Assembly (NCBI GenBank): GCA_963804045.1 | Contig: CAWDOR010000004.1 | Location: 124,001 to 188,000 of the forward strand | Length of the DNA stretch: 64,000 bases | Reading direction: 5' to 3' | Origin: Rhodoblastus sp963804045 | GTDB lineage: Bacteria; Pseudomonadota; Alphaproteobacteria; Rhizobiales; Beijerinckiaceae | Shown: positions 47,779-56,270 of the stretch, one piece after another | Position numbering within the stretch: position 1 is the first letter of the stretch | Layout of the letters: each line of letters opens with the position of its first letter | Program-made: the position numbers and the translations under genes | The notes under the pieces: model-generated | What the model saw: the letters and a program-made list of their open reading frames with translations, nothing else | Database searches by the model: none | Told to the model about the DNA's origin: nothing

Positions 47779-47816
47779 AAAAATGGCCGCCTCCTTCAGG
47801 GGAAGCGGCCATTTTT
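47779..47816. terminator. Bidirectional terminator between rpoH and the purA operon
   Basis: AAAAATGGCCGC and GCGGCCATTTTT form a perfect 12-bp stem around a 14-nt loop, with A and T tracts built into the stem. It serves rpoH (plus) and the converging gene ending at 47825. Confidence 0.85.
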
Positions 47817-47824
47817 GCTTGGCT

Positions 47825-49033
47825 TTATTTCGCCTTCCACTCGGCGAGAACGTCGTTGAATATTTTTTCGCCGGCGGCGCCTTTTTCCATGGTCACCTTG
47901 GCGATCTTTCCAGAAGCCAGGCTCATCTGGACATCCATCCAGGTCGGATTGCTCAGCAGCGCCAGATTCTGTTCCAGCGCGGCCTGATTGAGGCCGATCA
48001 GATAGGCGTTGGGGGCGATTTCCACCTGCAAACCTTGCAGGGGCGCGCCCTTGGGCGCCTCGTCGCGACGCATGTCCGGCATGCCCACGGCGCGGACATC
48101 GCCGATCGGCGACCCCTCGGCGGGCAGGAAGCGGATATTGATCGTATGGCTGAAGGACAGCGACGGATCGAAATTCTTCTCGATCAGCAGCGACACCTTC
48201 AATTTGGCTTCGGGAATGTCCAGATCGCCGCGAATGGCGCTGACCAACTGCTGGTTGGGGCCGCGATTGGTCGATTCGCGCCGCCAGACCACCGTGCCGA
48301 CATAGGTCTTGACGCCGCCGGGTTCGCTTGCGTCCTGGGTGAGCACGGCGGAGCGATAGGCGATGGGCAAATCGGCGCCGCCCGGCGCGGGAGCGCCGGA
48401 TTCGGTCGAACCGGCGGGCCCTGCCGGAACATCGCCCACTCTCTGGCCGATTTTGCCGCCCGTGGTCTGGTCGGCGGCTTCAGCCGGCGGCTTCAGCTTG
48501 GCGAGATCCTCGGGCTTGTCGCGCAATTTCCAGGCGGCGAAGCCGACCAGCAGCCCGACCAGAAACAGCGAGCCGAGAATGATCGCCAGACGCTGCAAAC
48601 CGCCGCTTTCCCGATTGATCGGCTTGGGCGCGGCGGGCCGCAGGCTTTCGCGCAGCGGCGGCAACTCGTCGGCCTCATCCTGGCCCTCGTCCTCGGCCGG
48701 CTCCTCGTCGCCCGGGTAGGGATCGCGGCCGGGCTCCGGCGCTGGGACCGGCTCCGGCGGCGGCGCGGCCGCAACCGGCGGCGACGGCTCGGCGAAAGCC
48801 TCGGGAATCGGCTTGCCTTCGGCCAAGGCGATTTCCCGCTCCAGTCGGGCGACGGCCTCGTCCAACGCCTGGGCTTCGCGGGCGATCGCCCCCTCCGGCG
48901 GCGGCGGCTGCATGGCGCGCAATTGACCAAGCAGCGCCTTGCGCGCCCGATCGTAGATCGATTTGCGCGCCTCGGGGGTCGAGACGCTCAGGCCGCCGAC
49001 GGCCTTGGCCAGCAAGGGATAATAGTCCGCCAT
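47825..49033 (-). CDS. Conserved membrane protein of unknown function, downstream of purA
   Basis: 402 residues. The N-terminal helical part (YYPLLAKAVGGLSVSTPEAR) is followed by a Pro/Glu-rich link (residues ~85-125), one membrane helix (LQRLAIILGSLFLVGLLVGF, about residues 147-166) and a periplasmic C-terminal domain with VWRRESTNRGPNQQLVSAI and AIRGDLDIPEAKLKVSLL. This layout is conserved after purA in Hyphomicrobiales but has no known function. It starts 7 bp after the purA stop, so it shares its mRNA. Confidence 0.82.
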   Translation of the reverse strand: MADYYPLLAKAVGGLSVSTPEARKSIYDRARKALLGQLRAMQPPPPEGAIAREAQALDEAVARLEREIALAEGKPIPEAFAEPSPPVAAAPPPEPVPAPEPGRDPYPGDEEPAEDEGQDEADELPPLRESLRPAAPKPINRESGGLQRLAIILGSLFLVGLLVGFAAWKLRDKPEDLAKLKPPAEAADQTTGGKIGQRVGDVPAGPAGSTESGAPAPGGADLPIAYRSAVLTQDASEPGGVKTYVGTVVWRRESTNRGPNQQLVSAIRGDLDIPEAKLKVSLLIEKNFDPSLSFSHTINIRFLPAEGSPIGDVRAVGMPDMRRDEAPKGAPLQGLQVEIAPNAYLIGLNQAALEQNLALLSNPTWMDVQMSLASGKIAKVTMEKGAAGEKIFNDVLAEWKAK

Positions 49034-49040
49034 GGGCTAA

Positions 49041-50336
49041 TTAATCCTGGAAGGGATTATGCATGAGAATTGTATCGTCACGTTCGGGGCTGGTCGAGAG
49101 CAGCGCCACCGGCGCTTGAATCAGTTCCTCGACGCGGCGGACATATTTGATCGCCTGCGCCGGCAGTTGCGCCCAGGAGCGGGCGCCGCCGGTCGGCTCG
49201 CGCCAGCCCTCGATGGTCTCGTAGATCGGCTCGACCCGCGCCTGCGCCGCCTGGGAGGCCGGGAGATAATCAATGGTCTCGCCGTCGAGACGATAACCGA
49301 CGCAGACCTTCAAACTCTCGAATCCATCGAGAATATCTAGCTTGGTCAATGCGATGCCGTCAATGCCCGATGTCTTGACGGTCTGGCGCACCAAAACCGC
49401 GTCGAACCAGCCGCAGCGCCGGGCGCGGCCGGTGACCGTGCCGAATTCGCGTCCGCGCTCGCCAATGGTCCGGCCCGTGTCGTCGAGCAATTCGGTGGGG
49501 AAAGGCCCTTCGCCGACGCGGGTCGTATAGGCTTTGGCGATCCCCAGCACATAGCCGATCGCCTTGGGGCCGAGCCCGGCGCCGGTGGCGGCGTTGGCGG
49601 CGACGGTATTCGACGAGGTGACGAAGGGATAAGTGCCGTGATCGATGTCGAGCAGCGCGCCTTGGGCGCCCTCGAACAATATGCGCTTGCCGGCGCGCCG
49701 GAGGTCGTCGAGCAGCGACCATGTCCGATCCATGAAGGGCAGGATATGCGGCGCCACCTCCTCCAGTTCGGCGCGGATCGTCGCGGCGGCGACCTCCTCC
49801 AGCCCCAGGCCGCGGCGCAGGGCGTTGTGATGGGCGAGCAGCCGGGCGATCTTGGCGTCGAGCGTCGAGAGGTCGGCCAGATCCATGACGCGAATGGCGC
49901 GACGGCCGACCTTGTCCTCATAGGCCGGGCCGATGCCGCGCTTGGTGGTGCCGATCTTGGCGCCGGCGGCGGCGGAATTTTCGCGCAGGGCGTCGAGTTC
50001 GCCGTGCAGCGAGAGAATCAGCGGCGCGTTTTCGGCGATGCGCAGGTTGTCGCGCGAAATTTCCACGCCTTGGCCGCGCAGGGCGGCGAGTTCCTTGATC
50101 AAATGGCGCGGATCGACCACCACGCCATTGCCAATGACCGACAGTTTTCCGGGGCGGACGATGCCGGAGGGCAGCAGCGACAATTTATAGGTGACGCCAT
50201 CGATGACCAGGGTGTGGCCAGCATTGTGCCCCCCCTGATAGCGCACCACCACATCGGCTTCGACCGAAAGCCAGTCGACAATCTTGCCCTTGCCCTCGTC
50301 GCCCCATTGGGCGCCGACCACCACCACATTCGCCAT
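49041..50336 (-). CDS. purA: Adenylosuccinate synthetase
   Basis: 431 residues from the ATG at 50336 (MANVVVVGAQWGDEGKGKIV). The GTP loop GDEGKGK, GGHNAGHT, TKRGIGPAYEDKVGRRAIRV and RCGWFDAVLVR motifs are all present. It joins IMP and aspartate with GTP, the first step from IMP to AMP. Length is normal and there is no defect. Confidence 0.96.
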   Translation of the reverse strand: MANVVVVGAQWGDEGKGKIVDWLSVEADVVVRYQGGHNAGHTLVIDGVTYKLSLLPSGIVRPGKLSVIGNGVVVDPRHLIKELAALRGQGVEISRDNLRIAENAPLILSLHGELDALRENSAAAGAKIGTTKRGIGPAYEDKVGRRAIRVMDLADLSTLDAKIARLLAHHNALRRGLGLEEVAAATIRAELEEVAPHILPFMDRTWSLLDDLRRAGKRILFEGAQGALLDIDHGTYPFVTSSNTVAANAATGAGLGPKAIGYVLGIAKAYTTRVGEGPFPTELLDDTGRTIGERGREFGTVTGRARRCGWFDAVLVRQTVKTSGIDGIALTKLDILDGFESLKVCVGYRLDGETIDYLPASQAAQARVEPIYETIEGWREPTGGARSWAQLPAQAIKYVRRVEELIQAPVALLSTSPERDDTILMHNPFQD

Positions 50337-50763
50337 CGGCTCACACTTCCATCACTTTTTTCGCCCCGGGTGTCGTTATTCTCCAGCGCCCGGACAGCCG
50401 GCGCCTCCGCGCCGGAATTCCGGGAGGGAGCCGGGGCTATTCAGCGCAAAGCCGTAACGGATCGGCGCGCCTTAGTAAAGTATTTCCCTCACCCCCATCC
50501 GAGGCCGCGTCCTGAAACGAAACAACTCTGGGGCAATCGATAAAAAAACGCGGTTAAAGGTTAGGGTTAAGGGCTGTTTAAGTAATTGCTGGCAACAATC
50601 GCTGCTGTCAACGCGATGAAGGGGCCTTCGCGCCCATGGAAATCGCGGCGGGCGGGCCGCATGCGGCGCGTCATTCGCGAATTTACGGTCTGTTAACCGC
50701 TGGATCGCCTGGGAACAGTGGAACTGTTCGAGGCCATCCTTGCTTCGAGGAAGGATTTTAATC
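50337..50763. other. Gap between purA and the outer-membrane barrel
   Basis: 427 bp divergent promoter region. It holds a GGTTAAAGGTTAGGGTTAAG stretch (50552-50571), the CtrA-like box at 50682-50698, and an AGGAAGGA ribosome-binding site before 50764. No gene or RNA is supported. Confidence 0.4.
50682..50698. promoter_or_regulatory. CtrA-like box (one mismatch) upstream of a barrel gene
   Basis: TTTA-CGGTCTG-TTAACC matches TTAA-N7-TTAAC with one mismatch, 65 bp before the ATG at 50764. The neighbouring paralogous gene has a perfect box, which raises its weight. Confidence 0.45.
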
Positions 50764-51657
50764 ATGGGCCGCTTTAAAGCCCTCACTTGCGCAAGCCTGC
50801 TTGCGATGAGCGCCGTCCCGGCGGCGCATGCCGCCGACCTGCTGCCGCCGCCCCCGCCGATCGAAGCCCCGCAGTTGCGCGGCCCGGTCGAGGATACCGG
50901 CTTCTATCTGCGCACCGATGTCGGCGTCGGCCTCCAGAGCGGCTCTTCGCTGCGTTCGACCTATGGCGACGGCTATTCGACCGAAGCCTCGCTTGGCGCC
51001 TACGAAGGCCCCATGAGCGTGGGCGACGCCATGCTGATGGATATCGGCGCCGGCTATCAGTTCAACAGCTGGCTGCGCGCCGACGTGACCGGCGAATATC
51101 GTTCTTCGGCCAATTACAACGCCAAGAACTTCTATCAATACACCGGAACGGGCAGCAATTGCCCGGTCGGCGGGTCCAGCTCGACCGCCGGAAACGTGTC
51201 CTGCGGCGACAATTACACCGCCATGTTGCGTGGCGGCCTGTTCCTGGCCAATGGCTATCTCGACCTTGGCACCTGGATGGGGGCCACGCCCTATGTCGGC
51301 GCCGGCGTCGGCATGTACACCTATGGCATGAGCACCATCACCGATCAGAGCATGAGCCAGCCCAATGGCTGGGGCATTGGCCCTGCCCACAACAGCGCCA
51401 ATTTCGCCTGGGCGCTGATGACCGGCGTCGCCTTCAACCTGGCCCCGAATTTGAAGCTCGACATCGGCTACCGTTATGTCGACATGGGATCGATCGCCAC
51501 CGGCGCGATCACCTGCTCGAGCACCGCCAACGGCAATTGCCACTACGAAACCCAGCATTTCAAGCTGGCCTCCAACGACCTGCGCGTGGGCCTTCGCTGG
51601 ATGCTCGACCCGCGTGTCGCCGTGCTCGAACCCATGCCGGTTCGCGCCAAATACTGA
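50764..51657 (+). CDS. Outer-membrane beta-barrel protein, first of two paralogues
   Basis: 297 residues from the ATG at 50764. Signal peptide MGRFKALTCASLLAMSAVPA, cleavage at AHA; mature start ADLLPPPPPIEAPQLRGPVE. The barrel has DIGAGYQFNSWLRADVTGEY, TPYVGAGVGMYTYGM, WALMTGVAFNLAPNLKLDIG and YRYVDMG. The second half of the gene at 51878 uses nearly the same strands (WALMAGVSYDLAPHLKLDIG), so the two arose by duplication. The function, pore or structural, is not known. Confidence 0.88.
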   Translation: MGRFKALTCASLLAMSAVPAAHAADLLPPPPPIEAPQLRGPVEDTGFYLRTDVGVGLQSGSSLRSTYGDGYSTEASLGAYEGPMSVGDAMLMDIGAGYQFNSWLRADVTGEYRSSANYNAKNFYQYTGTGSNCPVGGSSSTAGNVSCGDNYTAMLRGGLFLANGYLDLGTWMGATPYVGAGVGMYTYGMSTITDQSMSQPNGWGIGPAHNSANFAWALMTGVAFNLAPNLKLDIGYRYVDMGSIATGAITCSSTANGNCHYETQHFKLASNDLRVGLRWMLDPRVAVLEPMPVRAKY

Positions 51658-51682
51658 ACACCGGAAGCAGAACTGCTCTCGA

Positions 51683-51710
51683 GGGCGGAGGCGCAAGCCT
51701 CCGCCCTTTT
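51683..51710 (+). terminator. Rho-independent terminator between the paralogous barrels
   Basis: GGGCGGAGGC and GCCTCCGCCC form a perfect 10-bp stem with the tetraloop GCAA, followed by TTTT. Confidence 0.88.
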
Positions 51711-51801
51711 GCTTGCCTACCTGAGCGTTAGCTCCATTTTTCCGAAAGGGAATTCAGCGTCAAAGCGAATATGAAAACTTTTGGTCCGCAAAATATTAAG
51801 G

Positions 51802-51818
51802 TTAAGTCGCGATTAACC
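51802..51818. promoter_or_regulatory. Perfect CtrA box upstream of the second barrel
   Basis: TTAA-GTCGCGA-TTAACC matches the CtrA consensus TTAA-N7-TTAAC exactly and sits inside the wider palindrome GGTTAA-N7-TTAACC. It is 59 bp before the ATG at 51878, a normal distance for control of the promoter. Confidence 0.65.
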
Positions 51819-51877
51819 CTCTTCCTTCATACTGCCTTCAACTGGAAACGACTCGCGGAAGGCCGAAGAGGTTCAAA

Positions 51878-52856
51878 ATGCGCAAGTTCATGCATGCGGC
51901 GAGCGCCGCGACGGTGATTCTGGCCGGAGCCGCCCAAGCGGCGCGTGCGGCCGATATGAGCCTGCCGCCGGTCTACTCGCTCGAATTCGGAGCCCTTGGT
52001 CGAAGCGGGCGGCGGCTGGTATTTGCGCGGCGATCTCGGCTATTCCAGCGTCAAGGTTCCGATCGGCAACCCGCCGGTCTCCGTCAACGAGCAAACCGCG
52101 CCGGGACCGTCGCAGTCGATTTTCGGCCCGGGATCGAGCGCCTATGGCGGCCTCAACGCCACCGTGGGCGCCGGCTATCAGTTCAACAACTGGTTCCGCT
52201 CGGACGCGACCTTCGATTGGCGGCAGCAGCACACGGTCTCCGTCAACAGCTATGGGCAGAATTGCGCGATCGACTCCGTTCATGATGTGACGACGACCAC
52301 GACGACTTATCAGGTCGATTCCGTCACCGGCGCGGTGGTCGCCATTCCGACGACCACGACGCAAACCAACGTGCCCTATCTGAATTACGCCAATGACGCC
52401 TGCTACAAGACCGACAGCGTCAATGTCCAATCCTGGACCGGCCTGTTGAACGCCTATGGCGATCTCGGCCACTGGTTCGGCCTCACGCCCTATGTCGGCG
52501 CTGGCGCCGGCATCACCCATATCCAGGCCACAGCCAATGAAATGTGGTATTGGGACGATGGCAAAGGCAATTACGGCGGCGCGGGCGTGAATTCCTATTT
52601 GTCCAGCGTCGCCAATGCGCTGATCCACTATGGCTATCCGGGCAACAATGGCCCGACGCAGATTTGCAACAATTTCTCGTGGGCCCTGATGGCCGGCGTC
52701 AGCTATGATCTCGCGCCCCACCTCAAGCTCGACATCGGCTACCGCTATCTGAACATGGGCATTGTCAGCGTCGAAACCAATACAGGCGCCGTGGCGCACA
52801 AGACCATCGATTCCCAGGAAGTCCGCGCCGGCCTGCGCTGGACGCCCGATCTCTGA
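51878..52856 (+). pseudogene. Outer-membrane beta-barrel protein, second paralogue, one frameshift
   Basis: About 325 residues when joined. It starts MRKFMHAASAATVILAGAAQ with AARAADMSLPPVYSLEF in the first frame; the body continues as EPLVEAGGGWYLRGDLGYSS in the next. One extra G at 51989-51990 explains it. GAGYQFNNWFRSDATFDWRQ and the strands shared with the upstream gene follow. It has a longer Thr-rich loop (residues ~140-165) than its neighbour, perhaps surface exposed. A hairpin terminator follows. Confidence 0.82.
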
Positions 52857-52906
52857 GCCAGGCCAAAGCCGGCGGCCAACTTTTAGCCGCGAGCCAGCAA
52901 AGAAAA

Positions 52907-52951
52907 CGAAAGCCTTCCCGGCGGCGTGCGCGGGGAAGGCTTTCGGCTTTT
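52907..52951. terminator. Terminator after the second barrel gene
   Basis: CGAAAGCCTTCCC and GGGAAGGCTTTCG form a perfect 13-bp stem with a GC-rich loop, followed by GCTTTTC. It ends at the stop of the converging small gene. Confidence 0.8.
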
Positions 52952-53223
52952 CAGTCCTCGTCGCCGGACGCATGGTCCTCAGCGTCGGCGCAAAGCGCGC
53001 CAATCGCGGCGGCCAGTTTTCCCGGCGTCGAAATGGCGCGCTCGGAAAAGGTCAGCGCGGCGACCGACGCATTGAGCGCCGCCTCGCGGCGGCGGTAATC
53101 CGTCAACTCTGACGCCTTGGGCGCGGGAACGCGCGAATTGTCCCAGCCGAAGGAGTTGAGCCAGGCGAAATCCGCCGGACCAAGGCCGGCCTCGCGCAGA
53201 CGCTCGTGCAGCTCCGCATCCAT
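52951..53223 (-). CDS. Conserved hypothetical protein, 90 aa
   Basis: 90 residues. It begins MDAELHERLREAGLGPADFA and ends in an acidic tail (DAEDHASGDED). It is mostly helical and cytoplasmic, and I recognise no family. It follows the PdhS-like kinase by 23 bp on the same strand, so it is probably co-transcribed and may serve the same pathway, but this is inference. Confidence 0.68.
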   Translation of the reverse strand: MDAELHERLREAGLGPADFAWLNSFGWDNSRVPAPKASELTDYRRREAALNASVAALTFSERAISTPGKLAAAIGALCADAEDHASGDED

Positions 53224-53246
53224 CGCATACCCTCCCTTGTCAAAAC

Positions 53247-55649
53247 CTATTCGGCCGCCGAAGCCGCATCCGCCGCGCCCGGCGCGGTCGGAAAGGCGAT
53301 TTCCACCAGAGTGCCCTCGTTCTTGCGGCTCCGGATGGAAAACGCGGCGCGATTGGCCTCGGCCAGCGCCTTGGTCAGCGGCAGGCCGAGACCGCTGCCG
53401 CCCTCCCGGCGCCCGGACGCCTGGCGGAAAGGCTCAAGCGCCAGTTTCAATTCGCTCTCGCTCATGCCTATGCCGGTGTCCTTGACCCGCAACAGCACAT
53501 GGCCTTTGTCGGCCTGGGCGGTGGAGATAATCACCTGCCCGCCGGGCTCGTTGTAGCGCACCGCATTGGCGAGAAGATTTAACACGATCTGGCGCGAGGC
53601 GCGCTCGTCGGCGAGAGCCGCCGGCAGGCGCGGCGCCAGCGCCAGCCGAGTGATGACTTTTTCGCGATTGGCCTGAGGCTGGATCAGCGCCACGCATTCC
53701 GCGACCAGCCGGTTGAGATCGACCGCGGCGAAATTCAGCTCCAGCTTGCCGGCCTCGATTTTTGACAGATCGAGCAGATCGTTGACCAGGCTCATCACAT
53801 GCGAGCCGGAGGCGTGAATGTCGCGAAGATATTCCCTGTAGCGAGCGTTGCCGACCGGACCGAAGCGCTCGTCCATGATGATTTCGGCGAAGCCGAGAAT
53901 GGCGTTGAGCGGCGTGCGAATCTCATGGGCGACGGTGGCGAGATATTCAGTTTTGGCGCGATTCTCGGCCTCGGCCTGCCCGCGCGCCAGGTTCAGCGCC
54001 AGCGCGTCGCGCCGCGCGCCGGAAAAATCGCGCAGCACGGCGGCGAATTTGCCAGGACCATTGGGATCGAGGCGGACAAAGCCGATGCGCAGGGCCAGAG
54101 GATCGCCGCCGCGACCGAGCGCGGTGAAATCGCCGCCCGCCGCCGCCTCGCCGCGCTTCAGTCGGGTCAGGGCCTCAATCGCCGCAGGCTGGCTTTCGGC
54201 GGCGAACAGGCCGGCAAGATTGCGGCCGGCGATCTCGTCGCGTCCGCGGCCCAGCAATTTTTCCGCCGCCGCGTTGGCGCCCAGCAGCGCGCCATCGGCG
54301 TTGAACAGCAGCAGGCCGTCAGCGGAGGCCTCGACCAGGGCCATGGCGTCGGCGGCTTCCGCCGCGCGCTGACGCACGGCCAGTTCGAGCGCGGCGATCC
54401 GGCCAGCCTGTTCGTCGCTCGCGGACCGAGCGAAACGCGGCGCCTCGGCGGACGCGGGCGCGACCTCCAGCGCGGAAACCGGCTCCGCCTTATGCCGGTC
54501 TCCCGGCTCCGCCTCACGATGTTTTTCCGGCTCCGCCTCATGAGGTTTTTCCGGCTCCGCCTGAGACAAAACCTCCGCGTCCTCCTCGTCGTGCGCCGGT
54601 CCGGATTCCGGACGCGCCCCAAGCGTGAGGGCGATTTCGCGGAAAGCGTTGCGCTCATGAGGCGACAGGCTGATCAATTGCCGCTGGTCCTCACTCTGTT
54701 CCGGCGCGGCGAGTTTTACGACAAGCGGACGCAAAGGCACGACCACGCCGGAGGCGTCGCCCTCCGCCTGCGCCGGGTCGAGCGCGGGCGGCAATTGCGG
54801 CGCGGGCCCCTCGCGCAGCCGGTCGAGATGGATGACGCCGAAGCCGCGCCAGCCGTCGAACCCGATGTCCCGATCGAAAGCCGGCAGGGCGCCGAGCGAG
54901 ACCGGCGCCACCACGGCGGTTCCCTCGATCGGCCAGTCCAGTTCGACGCCGCTGAAGGTGGCGCGGCCGCGCAAGGCTTCGCCAAGGCGTCCGCCTGGGT
55001 CGATGCCGAACGCGCGCGCGGCCGAAGCCAGATCGCGCCCGATCAGCGAAACCGCCGAAGATCCGACGATTTCCGCCAGCGGCGGGGTGATTTCGGCGAC
55101 CCGGCTTTCGCCATCGGTGCGCCACAGAAATCGCGCCGGCTTGAGGCCGGGATAACGCCGGCCGAGATCGCGGCGCAGCGCGTCGAGCGCGACCGAAGCC
55201 TCGACATGAACCGCGGCCGGCGCCGGCGCGGCCGGCGGCGACGCCCGGCGGAGAAGCCGCGAGCGCGGCGCGAGGCCTGCGAAAACGAACAGCGACGGCG
55301 CGCTCGCGGCGCGACTGCACAGCAGAACCATCTTGCCCAGCGCCGGATCGAGCGCCAGCCGCTCGATGCGTTTCGTCCCCGGCGCCAGGGCGCGGGTCGC
55401 GGCGGCGAGCAATTCGGCGGAGGTCGAGGCGGGCGCGAGCAGACGCGCCTCCAGCGCGGCGACGTCGACGGCGCCGAACAGGGCCAGAGCCGCGGCGTTG
55501 GCGTGCGCCAGCCGCAGCGGATCGCCCCCGGCGAGCAGAATCGGCGCGCCAGCGCGGTCAAGCGCGGCCAGCCAGCCTTCGCCCAACACCGCGCGCAGCT
55601 GTTCTGCGTTTCTGTCTCCGGTCATCATGCTTTCGCTCGTCCCGCTCAT
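53247..55649 (-). CDS. PAS-containing sensor histidine kinase, PdhS/PleC/DivJ-like
   Basis: 800 residues from the ATG at 55649. Several PAS-like segments fill the N-terminal two thirds (the clearest is ALVEASADGLLLFNADGALL). The kinase part has HEIRTPLNAILGFAEII with the phosphorylated His575, followed by MDERFGPVGNARYREYLRDI and HASGSHVMSLVNDLLDLSKI, as in the PdhS/PleC/DivJ group. The N, G1 and G2 boxes are LNLLANAVRYN, DTGIGMS and GSGLGLPL. These kinases phosphorylate DivK or PleD and feed into CtrA. It has no membrane helix. A perfect CtrA box lies 12 bp upstream of its ATG, and an 8-residue repeat lies mid-protein. Confidence 0.88.
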   Translation of the reverse strand: MSGTSESMMTGDRNAEQLRAVLGEGWLAALDRAGAPILLAGGDPLRLAHANAAALALFGAVDVAALEARLLAPASTSAELLAAATRALAPGTKRIERLALDPALGKMVLLCSRAASAPSLFVFAGLAPRSRLLRRASPPAAPAPAAVHVEASVALDALRRDLGRRYPGLKPARFLWRTDGESRVAEITPPLAEIVGSSAVSLIGRDLASAARAFGIDPGGRLGEALRGRATFSGVELDWPIEGTAVVAPVSLGALPAFDRDIGFDGWRGFGVIHLDRLREGPAPQLPPALDPAQAEGDASGVVVPLRPLVVKLAAPEQSEDQRQLISLSPHERNAFREIALTLGARPESGPAHDEEDAEVLSQAEPEKPHEAEPEKHREAEPGDRHKAEPVSALEVAPASAEAPRFARSASDEQAGRIAALELAVRQRAAEAADAMALVEASADGLLLFNADGALLGANAAAEKLLGRGRDEIAGRNLAGLFAAESQPAAIEALTRLKRGEAAAGGDFTALGRGGDPLALRIGFVRLDPNGPGKFAAVLRDFSGARRDALALNLARGQAEAENRAKTEYLATVAHEIRTPLNAILGFAEIIMDERFGPVGNARYREYLRDIHASGSHVMSLVNDLLDLSKIEAGKLELNFAAVDLNRLVAECVALIQPQANREKVITRLALAPRLPAALADERASRQIVLNLLANAVRYNEPGGQVIISTAQADKGHVLLRVKDTGIGMSESELKLALEPFRQASGRREGGSGLGLPLTKALAEANRAAFSIRSRKNEGTLVEIAFPTAPGAADAASAAE
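54481..54576. repeat. 24-bp tandem repeat inside the kinase gene, about four units
   Basis: GGCTCCGCC recurs at 54481, 54505, 54529 and 54553, exactly 24 bp apart. It encodes four 8-residue units starting AEP (AEPEKPHE, AEPEKHRE, AEPGDRHK, AEPVSALE). In-frame units of this kind can gain or lose copies and change linker length. Confidence 0.8.
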
Positions 55650-55660
55650 GGCGGAGTCCC

Positions 55661-55675
55661 TTAACGAAAGATTAA
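55661..55675. promoter_or_regulatory. Perfect CtrA box upstream of the PdhS-like kinase
   Basis: TTAA-CGAAAGA-TTAA matches the CtrA consensus exactly. It lies 12 bp before the kinase ATG, close enough to block transcription or to mark a very short leader. Confidence 0.6.
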
Positions 55676-55770
55676 ACACGTCCGCCCCGATGAATCCAGT
55701 TTTGATCCAGGACATTCCCAAAGGCTGCGTGCTATGGTGAATTTTCCGTTAATTCCGGCGCAAGGAGTTG

Positions 55771-55878
55771 ATGGCGAAACGGGATTGCTGCACTGCACAA
55801 TTACTGTTGCGGCGCAATATTTTCCGTGATAATCATCCACACGTAAATTCATTGGCTCGGGAGCGGGAGCGCTGGTAG
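55771..55878 (+). CDS. Possible 35-aa leader or small protein before the phasin
   Basis: 35 codons from the ATG at 55771 to the TAG at 55878, with AAGGAG five bases upstream. It starts MAKRDCCTAQLLLRRNIF and is rich in Arg. It ends 26 bp before the phasin ATG. It may be a leader, a small protein, or chance. The TGC-rich palindromes lie inside it. Confidence 0.3.
   Translation: MAKRDCCTAQLLLRRNIFRDNHPHVNSLARERERW
55785..55817. promoter_or_regulatory. TGC-rich dyads, possible PhaR operator
   Basis: TTGCTGCACTGCACAA (55785-55800) and the perfect palindrome TTGC-GGC-GCAA (55807-55817) lie about 90 bp before the first phasin ATG. PhaR regulators of storage-granule genes in related bacteria bind TGC-rich sequences before phasin genes. 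The match is by pattern only. Confidence 0.4.
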
Positions 55879-55904
55879 CCCGAGCGCAACAGACAGGATG
55901 TTCC

Positions 55905-56270
55905 ATGACCAATCTCAATCTTGAAATTCCCGCCGAAGTCCGCGAATTCGCCGAAAAGACCGTCGATCAGGCCCGCAAGGCTTTTGACGGCTTCGTCGCC
56001 GCCGCCCAGAAGGCCGCTTCGCAGTCGGAAACCGTCGCCGAAAGCGCCGCCGCCAACGCCAAGGACATCAGCACCAAGGCCATCGGCTATGCCGAAGCCA
56101 ATGTGAAGGCCGCTTTCGACCTGGCCGAAAGCCTGATCAAGGCCAAGGACCCCAAGGAAATTCTCTCGATCCAGTCCGAATTCCTGAAGGCTCAAGTCGC
56201 GACGGTTCAGGAACAGGCCAAGGCGCTCGGCGAAGCCGTGAAGAAGGCCGTCACCCCGGAAGCTAAATAA
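55905..56270 (+). CDS. Phasin family protein, first of two
   Basis: 121 residues. It has the phasin-2 pattern of a long amphipathic helix: ALA-rich with QARKAFDGFVAAAQKAA, AIGYAEANVKAAFDLAESLI and LSIQSEFLKAQVATVQEQAK. Phasins coat polyhydroxyalkanoate granules and limit their size. The stop overlaps the next ATG by one base (TAATG), so both are made together. No PHA synthase gene is in this window. Confidence 0.88.
   Translation: MTNLNLEIPAEVREFAEKTVDQARKAFDGFVAAAQKAASQSETVAESAAANAKDISTKAIGYAEANVKAAFDLAESLIKAKDPKEILSIQSEFLKAQVATVQEQAKALGEAVKKAVTPEAK

Noticed and set aside
50552..50571. GGTTAAAGGTTAGGGTTAAG, telomere-like repeat
   Set aside because: Too short and irregular, within a normal promoter gap of a bacterial chromosome; probably a chance run or regulator half-sites.
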